A stretch of DNA of 64,000 nucleotides from an uncultured Paracoccaceae bacterium (GCA_947501025.1 CANMUM010000002.1:1-64000); one strand, 5' to 3'. Numbered from the stretch's first letter, positions 28,199 through 36,377 are shown. Made by a program: numbers and translations. Notes: generated by a model from the sequence alone, not told the origin.

Positions 28199-28495
28199 CT
28201 ACTGCCATTCAAATGCGATTTGAGACGTCCCTGGGCCGATTTTAAAGCCTGATCCTTGGCTGCAAAATATATAAGTCACCTTACCCAGATCGGTTTCGAA
28301 TGTTGCAAAGTAATCCGTTCCTGCACTTTCAATGATTGCACATTGTTGATGATCATCAAATATAACGCGCCCCAATCGGCCTGCACTTGGAGCGAGTTTA
28401 AAGCAAATTTCTCTATTTTCTGCGAATTTTACATATACAAAATTCAGTTTCATAAAGCAAGAAAACTGATTTTTTGAAATGCCGTTTGTATTCAT
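28199..28495 (-). CDS. hypothetical small protein
   Basis: A 98-codon frame, or 84 codons if translation begins at the ATG at 28453. Neither start has a good SD. The second half (IIESAGTDYFATFETDLGKVTYIFCSQGSGFKIGPGTSQIAFEW) has the alternating pattern of a beta-rich fold and looks protein-like. Its stop abuts a hairpin shared with glyA, which is what a real convergent gene would show. I recognise no family. Confidence 0.45.
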   Translation of the reverse strand: MNTNGISKNQFSCFMKLNFVYVKFAENREICFKLAPSAGRLGRVIFDDHQQCAIIESAGTDYFATFETDLGKVTYIFCSQGSGFKIGPGTSQIAFEWQ

Positions 28496-28624
28496 AATAT
28501 ATAGACCCGAAGTTCAAAAAATAAAATACGCGCAGCACAAATGCTCGCTCTCACATTTCAAAGCTTTCAAAAATTGTTCAAAAAACTCTTAAATATCTGA
28601 AAAATTTCTCATTTATATAAATTC

Positions 28625-29419
28625 TTACAGCTTTGCGCCGTTCAAGATTTTGTGTATAGATCGACGCCACGCGATCAAGAAGTCACTATTTTCATTTAGG
28701 TTAATCTGGTTTTGAGAATCCACTATATGCTGCCTATTCACCTCAATCTGAATCGTTTGAATGCCTTTTCTTTCTGAATAATGACGCGTTATGTGACCGC
28801 CAGCAAATGGAATTTCAAGCCCAATCTTTAAACCATTCTCTTCAAAAGCATTGCAAATTAAGCTTATAATCTCATGGCTGCAAGTTTGCCCATGCAATGT
28901 GCCAATTTGCACATCCATATCTTTCAAAATATGCGCGGGAGCGGAGTGTACATCAATAAGCAAAACCTGCCCAAATTGATCAATCTTTTGCGTGAGCAGC
29001 TCACTTAACGCATTGTGGTAAGGATCATAATAATCTCGCAACCGCTGCTGTGCATCATCCATGCTGATTTTCGCTGAATGTGTAAGCCTTCCATGGCGCG
29101 CAAAACGCGGAATGACGCCATAACCTGATCGCGATTGTGGGTCTTGGGGCATATCGATATCTGCAATCACAGCATTATCAAATTGTGTACGCGCGCGGTT
29201 AAGATCAACGAAACTGCGGGCAAAATGGGCTTTGATGGTTGTGACATTATTGAACGAATCAATGAGCATATCTGTCCCTATATCGGCCGTTTCAAGCAAT
29301 GCTTCGCGGCTCAAAGGTGACTGAAAAAGGAATTCAGTTGGAAATTCCACACCACAATGGGGCGCGCTGAGCACGATTTGCGTCACAGCATCTCGTGGAA
29401 TATAGGTTGAAAACGTCAT
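28625..29419 (-). CDS. N-formylglutamate amidohydrolase family protein (HutG-like)
   Basis: A 264-residue zinc hydrolase of the FGase family. Visible motifs are LSAPHCGVEFP, ETADIGTDML, FVDLNRAR, LLIDVHSAP, FAGGHITRHY and IQIEVNR, covering the expected metal and carboxylate-binding positions. Some members complete histidine degradation from N-formylglutamate; others act on N-formylated or related amides. No hut genes are near, so the substrate is open. The start at 29419 is uncertain: an in-frame ATG six bases upstream is equally plausible. Confidence 0.85.
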   Translation of the reverse strand: MTFSTYIPRDAVTQIVLSAPHCGVEFPTEFLFQSPLSREALLETADIGTDMLIDSFNNVTTIKAHFARSFVDLNRARTQFDNAVIADIDMPQDPQSRSGYGVIPRFARHGRLTHSAKISMDDAQQRLRDYYDPYHNALSELLTQKIDQFGQVLLIDVHSAPAHILKDMDVQIGTLHGQTCSHEIISLICNAFEENGLKIGLEIPFAGGHITRHYSERKGIQTIQIEVNRQHIVDSQNQINLNENSDFLIAWRRSIHKILNGAKL

Positions 29420-29478
29420 AATCATTCTTTTTAACAACTTATGGATAAAGAATCATCAGATTCTAGCTTCTTTGGCAC

Positions 29479-29507
29479 TTGAACCTCTCCTAATCCGCGT
29501 CTATAGA
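29479..29507 (+). promoter_or_regulatory. promoter for tRNA-Val and rpmJ
   Basis: TTGAAC (29479-29484), 17-base spacer, TATAGA (29502-29507). The predicted transcript begins about 43 bases before the tRNA. Confidence 0.5.
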
Positions 29508-29556
29508 CAAGCGACAAAGCCTTATTGCAAGCAACAAATTGCAATTGTGAGTTTTA

Positions 29557-29631
29557 GGGTGTATAGCTCAGTGGTAGAGCACTTCGGTGACATCGAAGGG
29601 GTCGCAAGTTCGAAACTTGCTACACCCACCA
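29557..29631 (+). tRNA. tRNA-Val (anticodon GAC)
   Basis: The acceptor stem is GGGTGTA/TACACCC, the D arm GCTC-AGTGGTA-GAGC, and the anticodon stem CTTCG/CGAAG with loop GTGACAT (anticodon GAC). The T arm is GCAAG-TTCGAAA-CTTGC, the discriminator is A and CCA is encoded. No terminator separates it from rpmJ 55 bases downstream. Confidence 0.95.
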
Positions 29632-29686
29632 AATTTCGCGTGAAAGCGCATCAAGTTATGCGCAGACGCGCAAGAGGAGATTGAAA

Positions 29687-29812
29687 ATGAAAGTACGGAA
29701 TTCTTTGCGTTCGCTAAAAAACCGTCATGCCGATTGCCGTGTGGTAAAGCGTCGTGGCCGTGTTTTTGTGATCAACAAAACTCAGCGTCGCTTTAAAGCC
29801 CGCCAAGGCTAA
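29687..29812 (+). CDS. rpmJ: 50S ribosomal protein L36
   Basis: A 41-residue basic protein beginning [17 protein letters not shown] and ending [12 protein letters not shown], the alphaproteobacterial L36. It is the form without the zinc-binding CxxC and His ligands (C-minus type); only one cysteine is present. GAGGAGATTGAAA provides an excellent SD. It follows tRNA-Val and ends at a strong terminator. Confidence 0.97.
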   Translation: MKVRNSLRSLKNRHADCRVVKRRGRVFVINKTQRRFKARQG

Positions 29813-29838
29813 GGTAACGCTTACATAATTTTAAGAAG

Positions 29839-29862
29839 CCCGCGTCTGTCGCGGGTTTTTTT
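29839..29862 (+). terminator. rho-independent terminator after rpmJ
   Basis: CCCGCG, loop TCTGT, CGCGGG, followed by seven T. Confidence 0.92.
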
Positions 29863-29919
29863 ATGCATAAACCTCACCTTATAAAACCAAAACATGAATA
29901 GGTCTTAGGGTGCACATGC

Positions 29920-30114
29920 CTATTTTTGTGAATCTACAAAGCTCCGCAATACCGCGTTAATGCGCGTTTGATAGCCTCGCCCATCTTTTTTAAAAAAATC
30001 GATAACCTCTTTATCCAATCGAATAGACACAGCCGTCTTACTATCATCGCTTTCAACAATAATAGCATTCCAGTTTATTTGGCTCTCGCCTTTGCTGCCT
30101 TTACTCTTGCTCAT
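29920..30114 (-). CDS. BrnA-like antitoxin, without an adjacent toxin
   Basis: A 64-residue DNA-binding protein of the BrnA antitoxin family. The ribbon-helix-helix part is TAVSIRLDKEVIDFFKKDGRGYQTRINAVLRSFV; the phrase GRGYQTRINAVLR is the family hallmark. The first 25 residues are polar and Lys-rich. In complete modules a BrnT ribonuclease gene lies immediately upstream in the same direction; here that space (30115-30257) is non-coding, so the antitoxin is an orphan. Upstream are an 11-bp hairpin and a 27-base palindrome that could be its operator. Confidence 0.85.
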   Translation of the reverse strand: MSKSKGSKGESQINWNAIIVESDDSKTAVSIRLDKEVIDFFKKDGRGYQTRINAVLRSFVDSQK

Positions 30115-30138
30115 GGGCTTCTTGCGGCCTCTTAATCA

Positions 30139-30166
30139 AATATGGGGGCACAAAGGCCCCCATATT
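30139..30166. other. perfect 11-bp hairpin in the brnA leader
   Basis: AATATGGGGGC (30139-30149), loop ACAAAG, GCCCCCATATT (30156-30166). It lies 24 bases upstream of the BrnA-like start codon. No T-run follows in the brnA direction within five bases, so it may be a leader structure rather than a terminator; it may instead stop read-through from the EamA gene. Confidence 0.6.
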
Positions 30167-30213
30167 GTCTCGATAGATTTTATACCCTGATCTCCGCCAG
30201 ATATTGAGTAATT

Positions 30214-30240
30214 AATGTATATACAATTTGTATATACATT
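30214..30240. promoter_or_regulatory. 27-base perfect palindrome, candidate BrnA operator
   Basis: AATGTATATACAA (30214-30226), a central T, and its exact complement (30228-30240). It sits between the end of the EamA gene and the BrnA-like gene, about 100 bases before the latter. Ribbon-helix-helix antitoxins bind symmetric sites in their own promoters, and the AT-rich core could overlap a -10 element. Confidence 0.6.
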
Positions 30241-30257
30241 TCAAGTAAAAAAATAAT

Positions 30258-31100
30258 TTAATTTAGCTTTATCAACAACACACCCGTTAAAATGATCAAG
30301 CTGGCCAAAAGCTTTAGGGTATTGAACCTCTCTTTCAAAACAAAAACGCCTATTAACATAGCAAAAACTATGCTGACTTCGCGGAGCGCCGTTACCATTG
30401 CAATCGGTGCCTGTGTAAACGCCCAAATAACAAGTGCATATGCAATGAAAGAAGCCCCGCCTCCCAAAATGGCAGTTTTCTTTTGTGTTGCCAAAACTTC
30501 AGACAAAATATGCCTTCTCCAAATAAGAAGAAAAGCAGACATAACGATCAAATTTACGATCGTGCTATAGGCATAAAAACCAAATGGGCTCTCAGATAAA
30601 CGCGCCCCAAAACCATCATTGATCGAATAAGCCGCAATAAAACAACCCGTAATAAGGGCAAAAATTATGGGCATGAAATCTAAATTCTGCTTTGAAAGGC
30701 GTTCCAGTCCAAATAATATAACGCCGATTGAAATCATAATAACGGCAGCCATTTGCCCTGCACTTAATGCAGCGCCCAATGCAAAAAATGAGACAACAGC
30801 AACAAGCATTGGTGCTACGCCACGCGCTATTGGATAAATCTGAGTGAGATCACCGATGCGATATGACATCATCAAAAAAAGCTGATATCCGCAATGCAAG
30901 ATGCCGCTCAACAATATAAACGGCCATGAAGCAACATTCGGTGTCGGAACAAGAAAGATAATGACGGCAGCAATCGGCACATGACCCATAACGATGGCGG
31001 CCATGCTGACTTCTTTACTTGCTCCTGATTTCACCAATGCGTTCCAGCCTGCATGAAATGCGGCCGCAAAGATGACAATAATGAGCACGCCCATTGACAC
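30258..31100 (-). CDS. EamA/DMT-family transporter
   Basis: A 280-residue membrane protein with about ten predicted segments in two EamA repeats, typical of drug/metabolite transporters. Repeat starts such as FAAAFHAGWNALVKSG and the ending KLLASLIILTGVLLIKL fit the family. Substrate is unknown. It is 11 bases downstream of the PEP-mutase-family gene and probably cotranscribed with it. Confidence 0.85.
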   Translation of the reverse strand: MSMGVLIIVIFAAAFHAGWNALVKSGASKEVSMAAIVMGHVPIAAVIIFLVPTPNVASWPFILLSGILHCGYQLFLMMSYRIGDLTQIYPIARGVAPMLVAVVSFFALGAALSAGQMAAVIMISIGVILFGLERLSKQNLDFMPIIFALITGCFIAAYSINDGFGARLSESPFGFYAYSTIVNLIVMSAFLLIWRRHILSEVLATQKKTAILGGGASFIAYALVIWAFTQAPIAMVTALREVSIVFAMLIGVFVLKERFNTLKLLASLIILTGVLLIKLN

Positions 31101-31111
31101 GCAAAAACCCC

Positions 31112-31927
31112 TTACTTTGCAGACTGAGTTAACAAGGCATCAATCTCATCGCCATCAGCGGTTTTTAAGAGTGCTGAGTAATCATGGGCTATAAGTTTCC
31201 GTGTAGTATCCACAATCGTATGATGAATAGTACGAGCTAATACCGACCCAAGCGAAATCCGTGCAGCACCAATACGTTTAAAGTCATCTATCGAATTGTT
31301 TCGATAATCTCCTGCAAGCAATATATTCACAGGCGCGTTTACCGAGTTACAAATCCGTTCAAGATCTGAAAAACTTTTAGGCAGTGGTGCATAAAGCAAA
31401 TCTGCTCCCGCTGCTTCAAAAGCCTGCAAACGCCTTATCGCTTCATCGCAATCATAAACACCGTTCATGATTCCATCTGCTCTCGCACAAAACATGAAAT
31501 CATTATCAAGCGCACGCGCAGCTGACGCGCCCGCTTTGATCCGCTCAACCGACAATTCAAAATCATAAGCATCAATAGATGGCAGAATTGTATCTTCGAT
31601 GCAGCACCCAGCCAGGCCAACTTCTCCCGCAAGACGGACTGTTTCCGCAACCGCCTCTGGGTCATCACCAAAACCATTTTCAAAATCACCCGATACAGGC
31701 ACATTGACGGCCGCGACAAGATCTTGTGCATGTGCCAATGATTCATCACGTGTCACCGTTCCCATATCGGGGCGTCCAAGTGTAAAGGCATGTGCGGCAG
31801 AACTGGTTGCAATGGCTTTAGCGCCAAGAGCTTCCAAAATCTTGGCTGATCCGATGTCCCATGCATTTGGCATCATCAGCGGATCACCTTTTTTGTGCAG
31901 CTCCCTAAATCTAGTCCCCATGCTCAT
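31112..31927 (-). CDS. isocitrate lyase/phosphoenolpyruvate mutase family enzyme
   Basis: A 271-residue TIM-barrel enzyme that makes or breaks C-C or C-P bonds next to a carboxylate. MPNAWDIGSAKILEALG opens the barrel; VSGDFENGFGDDPEAV holds metal-binding acidic residues and GCCIEDT takes the place of the mobile-loop/metal segment. FCARADGIMNG and ISLGSVLAR follow. Members include oxaloacetate decarboxylases, 2-methylisocitrate-lyase relatives and PEP mutases; the exact reaction is not known. The start at 31927 follows GGAGGG. Confidence 0.85.
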   Translation of the reverse strand: MSMGTRFRELHKKGDPLMMPNAWDIGSAKILEALGAKAIATSSAAHAFTLGRPDMGTVTRDESLAHAQDLVAAVNVPVSGDFENGFGDDPEAVAETVRLAGEVGLAGCCIEDTILPSIDAYDFELSVERIKAGASAARALDNDFMFCARADGIMNGVYDCDEAIRRLQAFEAAGADLLYAPLPKSFSDLERICNSVNAPVNILLAGDYRNNSIDDFKRIGAARISLGSVLARTIHHTIVDTTRKLIAHDYSALLKTADGDEIDALLTQSAK

Positions 31928-31985
31928 ATAAAAACCCTCCATTTGATACCAAAATGTTTTCACAACACTGGAATCTATGCAAGAG

Positions 31986-32016
31986 AAAACGCAGCCCGAG
32001 AGCTGCGTTTTAATTT
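31986..32016 (-). terminator. terminator after the hem operon
   Basis: AAAACGCAGC (31986-31995) and GCTGCGTTTT (32002-32011) form a 10-bp stem with a six-base loop, T-rich on both sides. It follows the hemY stop on the minus strand by about 20 bases and could also work for plus-strand transcripts. Confidence 0.75.
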
Positions 32017-32034
32017 TTATAATATGTGGATCAC

Positions 32035-33474
32035 TTATGAGTTTTTGATAGGATCAACAATAAGGGCATCTTCAACAACTTGCGCATCTTCTGCACCTGT
32101 TCCAGCAGTTAACAATGGCATTAATACACCTAAGCCCTTTTGATCATCGGCCGCTTCTGCGGGCATTTTCCAATCCAATGTATCGAAATGACCACATGAA
32201 CCACAATCTGAAACCCACTCACTATGAACATGACCACAATCGTTACATACCCATTGAGCGCCACGTGAAGCACTCGCAGCACGGGCAAGATAGGCACGTA
32301 CAACTGATGCGTCAGCACCTTCACCATGCTCAATTGCAGCCATGATAGAAAGTGAGCGCGTTGTATCACCTAATGTTGCGGCATTGCCTAATGCACGGCG
32401 CGCCTGCGGGAAATCTTCAGCAGCCAAGAATAGCTCGGCTTTAAGCATACGCGTTTCTGGATTTGCCGACTGGCGCTTTGTAAGCACTTTAAAACGGCGC
32501 AAACGTGCTTCAGCCGTTTCATCAGGTGCCAGTGCACCATATGCTTTCGCAATATCTGGGTGAGGACCCGCATTCCAAGCTTTCACCAAAATCGTATCTG
32601 CCGCGCGAATATTACCAGCTTCTGCTTTGACTTGAGCGGCCAAAACAGCCGCAGGAACTAGGCTCGGCGCCAAACGGTGAGCGAGCATAACGCGATCATT
32701 GTAACGTTCTGGCTCTGCCTCTTTATCAATCTTTTGAGCTTCACTAATGGCCATAACCGCTTCACGGCGCGACACAAACGCGGATGGAAGCTTTTCGTAT
32801 TTCGCCTTTGCTTTAAGCGTTTTGCGCGCACCATCCCACTGTTTTGCATCCACTTGCAATTCAAATAATGCATTTATCGTTTCAATATCATTTGGCTTTA
32901 ATGCGATAGCTTTTTCAGCCAATTTCAAAGCCGTCTCTTCATCGCCATTTTCGATGCGTTGTTGCATCAAGCCACGCACAGCTGCGAAGCGGCCAGTACC
33001 ACTTTCAAGAACTTTCTTATAGGCGGCTTCAGCCTCTTTTGTTTTTCCTGCAGCCTTTGCCGATTGTGCAAGTAAAATGCCTGTCAAAGCAGGTTTATCA
33101 AGATATTTATCCGCTTTATAGGCTTGTGAAAGTGCGCCCTTTGCATCACCACTTGCTAAATTCTCAACTGTATTGCTGAGTGCATTCAAGCCTTTGCGAT
33201 TTGAGCGCGCTTTGAAATATTTACTAAATGCATTTTTATCACCCGCCACAAAATTCAGCAAAGTTAAACAAAGCCGGATCAATTCAATCAACAGCCAAAA
33301 GACAATCAATAATGCGGCGAGAAGCAACACAACTGTCAAAATTGAAAGTGGGCGTTCTTTGCCACCGATACCGAGAATGATGTAGCCATCAGAGTTGTTT
33401 AATAAGGTTAAACCCCAAACAGCCGCGCCTAAAATTCCTATAAATGTTGCAAATCGTATAATTGAATAGATCAT
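32035..33474 (-). CDS. hemY: HemY-like membrane-anchored TPR protein with C-terminal zinc ribbon
   Basis: A 479-residue protein with two N-terminal membrane segments (about residues 7-25 and 42-65) and the HemY_N domain. Several TPR-like helical repeats follow (SQAYKADKYLDKPALTGIL, EAEAAYKKVLESGTGRFAAV, LAEKAIALKPNDIETINALF). Near the C-terminus WVCNDCGHVHSEWVSDCGSCGHFDTLDW forms a rubredoxin-like four-cysteine knuckle. This HemY is not the Bacillus protoporphyrinogen oxidase; it is the proteobacterial protein linked to late haem synthesis whose exact role is unsettled. It ends the hemC-hemD-mic60-hemY operon. Confidence 0.9.
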   Translation of the reverse strand: MIYSIIRFATFIGILGAAVWGLTLLNNSDGYIILGIGGKERPLSILTVVLLLAALLIVFWLLIELIRLCLTLLNFVAGDKNAFSKYFKARSNRKGLNALSNTVENLASGDAKGALSQAYKADKYLDKPALTGILLAQSAKAAGKTKEAEAAYKKVLESGTGRFAAVRGLMQQRIENGDEETALKLAEKAIALKPNDIETINALFELQVDAKQWDGARKTLKAKAKYEKLPSAFVSRREAVMAISEAQKIDKEAEPERYNDRVMLAHRLAPSLVPAAVLAAQVKAEAGNIRAADTILVKAWNAGPHPDIAKAYGALAPDETAEARLRRFKVLTKRQSANPETRMLKAELFLAAEDFPQARRALGNAATLGDTTRSLSIMAAIEHGEGADASVVRAYLARAASASRGAQWVCNDCGHVHSEWVSDCGSCGHFDTLDWKMPAEAADDQKGLGVLMPLLTAGTGAEDAQVVEDALIVDPIKNS

Positions 33475-33482
33475 AATATTTC

Positions 33483-34616
33483 CTAGTTCCCAGCACTTGA
33501 ATTTTCGAGGGCGTCAATTGCCGCAAGTAAGTTTAGACGTTTCTCAGCACGTTCAATCCATGGCTTCATTTCGTCCATCGCCTCACTTGGCAATGCTGAA
33601 AGCTCCAATATGGATTGCTCTAAATTCCCATTGCGCAAATGATCTTCGGATCGTGACAAGATGGCATCTGGGGTAACCCCTTCTTGAGGAGTCGTTGAGC
33701 GCCCTGCAAATTCTGCCGAAATTTGAGATTTTACATCAGCAAAGAACCCGCCTTGATCGCCAGATGAGGCTTTTATGGAAGAGCGAATAGCTGAAATCGC
33801 ATAGTCTCCAAACTCATTTTCAAGTGTTGCAGCTGAATCGACGCCCGAACTCAGATTTGATAACTCCTCTGGAATGTCAAATTCTGCTTCACGCAAACGT
33901 TGAAGATCATCGGCAATCCCGCGGCCATCCATTGCACTCATTCGCAACTGGGCAAGCGCGACGGTTACCGCTGCAGAGTTCTTTGCATTCTCGGCTGTAG
34001 CCACTTGTTCTTCTGCCTCAGAAACAGTTCTAGAGAGCTTTTCACCAATAGCAGTTGATAGCTCTGCATTTTGTGCTTTGAGCGCATCAAGTTCAGCCTG
34101 AATTGGCCCAAGGTCAATACTGGCACCATCAGCAGTGACTACAGTTGGCGTAGCGTCAATCTCAGCTTTCAAATCTGCAATCTGCTTGTTTATCTGAGCT
34201 TCATAATCCTGTGCGGCGAGCGTATCCAAGCCCGTCTCTACGCCAGATAAACGTTCCTCAATCTGCGCGACAGCATCCGTTACTTGCGCAATTTCACTGG
34301 TTGCTTGAGCAATGGCATCCGTTGCAACTTGTGCGCCCTGTCCATCACCAGATTCAAGATATTGAGCAATCGAATTTGGCATAAAGGGAGCGATATGAGG
34401 CGAAGCAAAAACACCAGCTACACCCGCTAGCAATAGCGCGAGCAATCCCGTTGATGCACCCATTTTTCGTTTTTCAGCTTTTTGCGTCACATCGGCTTGA
34501 ATCACATCTCCATCATCAAGCGTCGCTTCTTCAAGATTTTCGACAACAACTGGTTCTTCAAGCTTTGTCTCAGCCTCATCTTCAATTATTTTTTTTGTAT
34601 TTTTCTTACGCGCCAT
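33483..34616 (-). CDS. bacterial mitofilin homologue (alpha-Mic60)
   Basis: A 377-residue protein with an acidic cytoplasmic N-terminus, one membrane segment (STGLLALLLAGVAGVFA, about residues 50-70), a long coiled-coil region (TSEIAQVTDAVAQIEERL, QIADLKAEIDATP, ELDALKAQNAELSTAI) and a C-terminal mitofilin signature domain ending WIERAEKRLNLLAAIDALE. In alphaproteobacteria this gene between hemD and hemY is the recognised homologue of mitochondrial Mic60, which shapes inner-membrane folds. The start at 34616 follows GGCGGATAAA. Confidence 0.88.
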   Translation of the reverse strand: MARKKNTKKIIEDEAETKLEEPVVVENLEEATLDDGDVIQADVTQKAEKRKMGASTGLLALLLAGVAGVFASPHIAPFMPNSIAQYLESGDGQGAQVATDAIAQATSEIAQVTDAVAQIEERLSGVETGLDTLAAQDYEAQINKQIADLKAEIDATPTVVTADGASIDLGPIQAELDALKAQNAELSTAIGEKLSRTVSEAEEQVATAENAKNSAAVTVALAQLRMSAMDGRGIADDLQRLREAEFDIPEELSNLSSGVDSAATLENEFGDYAISAIRSSIKASSGDQGGFFADVKSQISAEFAGRSTTPQEGVTPDAILSRSEDHLRNGNLEQSILELSALPSEAMDEMKPWIERAEKRLNLLAAIDALENSSAGN

Positions 34617-34692
34617 TTTATCCGCCTTCACTATTTAAAACATATCTATCAAGCCAGAGACTATGACACAACCAAGCATGAAAAAATTATTT

Positions 34693-35400
34693 CTAAATTT
34701 CATCAAGTAAATTCATAAGCGCTGCCGTTATGGAAGCAAAATTTGGGATTTGTGGGGGTGAGTGAACCCATATCTTATCAATATCCTGAAAAACATCTCC
34801 AACATCTACAGAAATCGGTAAGATTTCTGCACAAAATTGTGATTGAATAGGCTTCAAATTTTCGATTAATGAGCTCGCTGAAGCGCGCGAAAACACGGGA
34901 AACAAGCATGTTTCGCAGTCCAAAAGTCTCGAGCGTTCATCTTCTGACCAGTTCTCATCTATAACCTCATAACATATTTGCACCTGAAAACGATGATGTA
35001 AAATGGCTGGAACAGTTGAAAAATCTACCGAAAACGGGCGACCTGAAATGTGCAAAAATGTCATCGGCTCAAGGCTTTTTAAGCGAGAGATGAGTGCTTG
35101 AGATGTTGGGCAAACAATCTGAACGTCAAAACCCTTTCCGCGCGCGGCATCAGCCGTTTTTTCGCCCACGCAATATGCCTTCTTCACCAATAAATTTTGA
35201 CAAAATCTAACCGAATTGAAGGATGTAAATATCACCGCATCTGTACGGCTCAAATCCAAATTCTTCGTCTGAAGGACTTCAATACGACGAACAGGCGCGA
35301 TTATAAATAAGTTATTCGTAAAAATCGGCTCCCATGCCCTTAAAGATCTGGCGCAGCCATCCGCATCTCGGGTCAAAACGATGGTCTTAGCCAAGGACAT
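34693..35400 (-). CDS. hemD: uroporphyrinogen-III synthase
   Basis: Cyclises hydroxymethylbilane with D-ring inversion. The 235-residue two-domain protein shows the weak conservation usual for HemD: TIVLTRDADGC at the start, FTSFNSVRF, YCVGEKTADAARGKGF, FLHISGRPFSVDF and a C-terminal domain with LFPVFSRASASSLIENL. Identity relies partly on its position directly after hemC, with which it overlaps by 14 bases. Confidence 0.85.
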   Translation of the reverse strand: MSLAKTIVLTRDADGCARSLRAWEPIFTNNLFIIAPVRRIEVLQTKNLDLSRTDAVIFTSFNSVRFCQNLLVKKAYCVGEKTADAARGKGFDVQIVCPTSQALISRLKSLEPMTFLHISGRPFSVDFSTVPAILHHRFQVQICYEVIDENWSEDERSRLLDCETCLFPVFSRASASSLIENLKPIQSQFCAEILPISVDVGDVFQDIDKIWVHSPPQIPNFASITAALMNLLDEI

Positions 35401-36325
35401 CTGCCGCCCCTTTTGAGAGCAGTTCTAAACCAGCCTGAGTTCCAAGCGCCTCGGGATCACTGCCCTTCCAGCTTCCTTCGATAAATTTTGCACCATCAAG
35501 GCTCAGTACCTGACCACGCATGATGATCTTATCATTTTCAACATTTGCAAGTGCTGCAATCGGCGTGCGACAAGAGCCATCAAGTTCACGCAAAAATGCG
35601 CGCTCTGCAATGATTGCCACATATGTATCGACATGATGAAGCGGCTTCAAAAACCTGTGCAAAAGCACATCTTCTTTGCGAATTTCAATGCCCACAGCAC
35701 CTTGAGCCGCGGCTGGGAGCATATCTTTATCGTCAATAATATGGGCAATTCCAGATTCAAAAAGATCCATACGCCCCAAGCGATTCAAGCCTGCAGTTGC
35801 TAAAAATGTGGCATCCGCAACGCCATCGCGAAGTTTCTGCAAACGTGTCTCAACAAGCCCGCGAAACTCAACAATTTTTAAATCTGGACGTTGGCGCAAA
35901 ATTTGTGCTTTTCGGCGCAAGCTTGATGTTCCAATGATCGCACCATTTGGCAGTTCTGCAATCGACCCGTATTTTTCCGATACAAATGCGTCTCGGCAAT
36001 CCTCGCGCTCAAGCACAGATGACAGCATCAATCCATCGGGTAAAATCGTGGCGACATCTTTCATCGAATGCACGGCAATATCGATCTCACCAGAATATAG
36101 CCCCTGCTCAAGCTCCTTTGTAAAAAGCCCTTTGCCGCCTATTGCCGAAAGCGGGCGGTCGGTAAATTGATCGCCCGTGGTTTTCATTGTATGAATTTCA
36201 ACACAATCCTCACCAAGCTTATGCGCGCTGCAAATGCGCGCTTTCACATCCTCGGCTTGAGCCAATGCAAGCGGCGAACCTCGTGTTCCGAGCTTCAACG
36301 GATTTTGTGGGGAATATGATTGCAT
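35387..36325 (-). CDS. hemC: hydroxymethylbilane synthase (porphobilinogen deaminase)
   Basis: Polymerises four porphobilinogens onto a dipyrromethane cofactor. The 312-residue protein has GTRGSPLALAQA, GLFTKELEQGL, the catalytic Asp in VHSMKDV (Asp90), TSSLRRKAQ and the cofactor-attachment cysteine in LDGSCRTPIAA (Cys252). One oddity is that the usual RGNVxTRL reads RGLVETRL here (Leu157), removing a highly conserved asparagine near the active site. First gene of the minus-strand haem operon, divergent from tsaD. Confidence 0.96.
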   Translation of the reverse strand: MQSYSPQNPLKLGTRGSPLALAQAEDVKARICSAHKLGEDCVEIHTMKTTGDQFTDRPLSAIGGKGLFTKELEQGLYSGEIDIAVHSMKDVATILPDGLMLSSVLEREDCRDAFVSEKYGSIAELPNGAIIGTSSLRRKAQILRQRPDLKIVEFRGLVETRLQKLRDGVADATFLATAGLNRLGRMDLFESGIAHIIDDKDMLPAAAQGAVGIEIRKEDVLLHRFLKPLHHVDTYVAIIAERAFLRELDGSCRTPIAALANVENDKIIMRGQVLSLDGAKFIEGSWKGSDPEALGTQAGLELLSKGAADVLG

Positions 36326-36377
36326 TGGAGAAGGGCTTTCTATAGTTTTGCACGCAACATATTGGATGATTTTACGA

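Noticed and set aside
28496-28624. Possible hidden small gene
   Set aside because: The stretch is AT-rich with no frame having an SD; it appears to be simple spacer.
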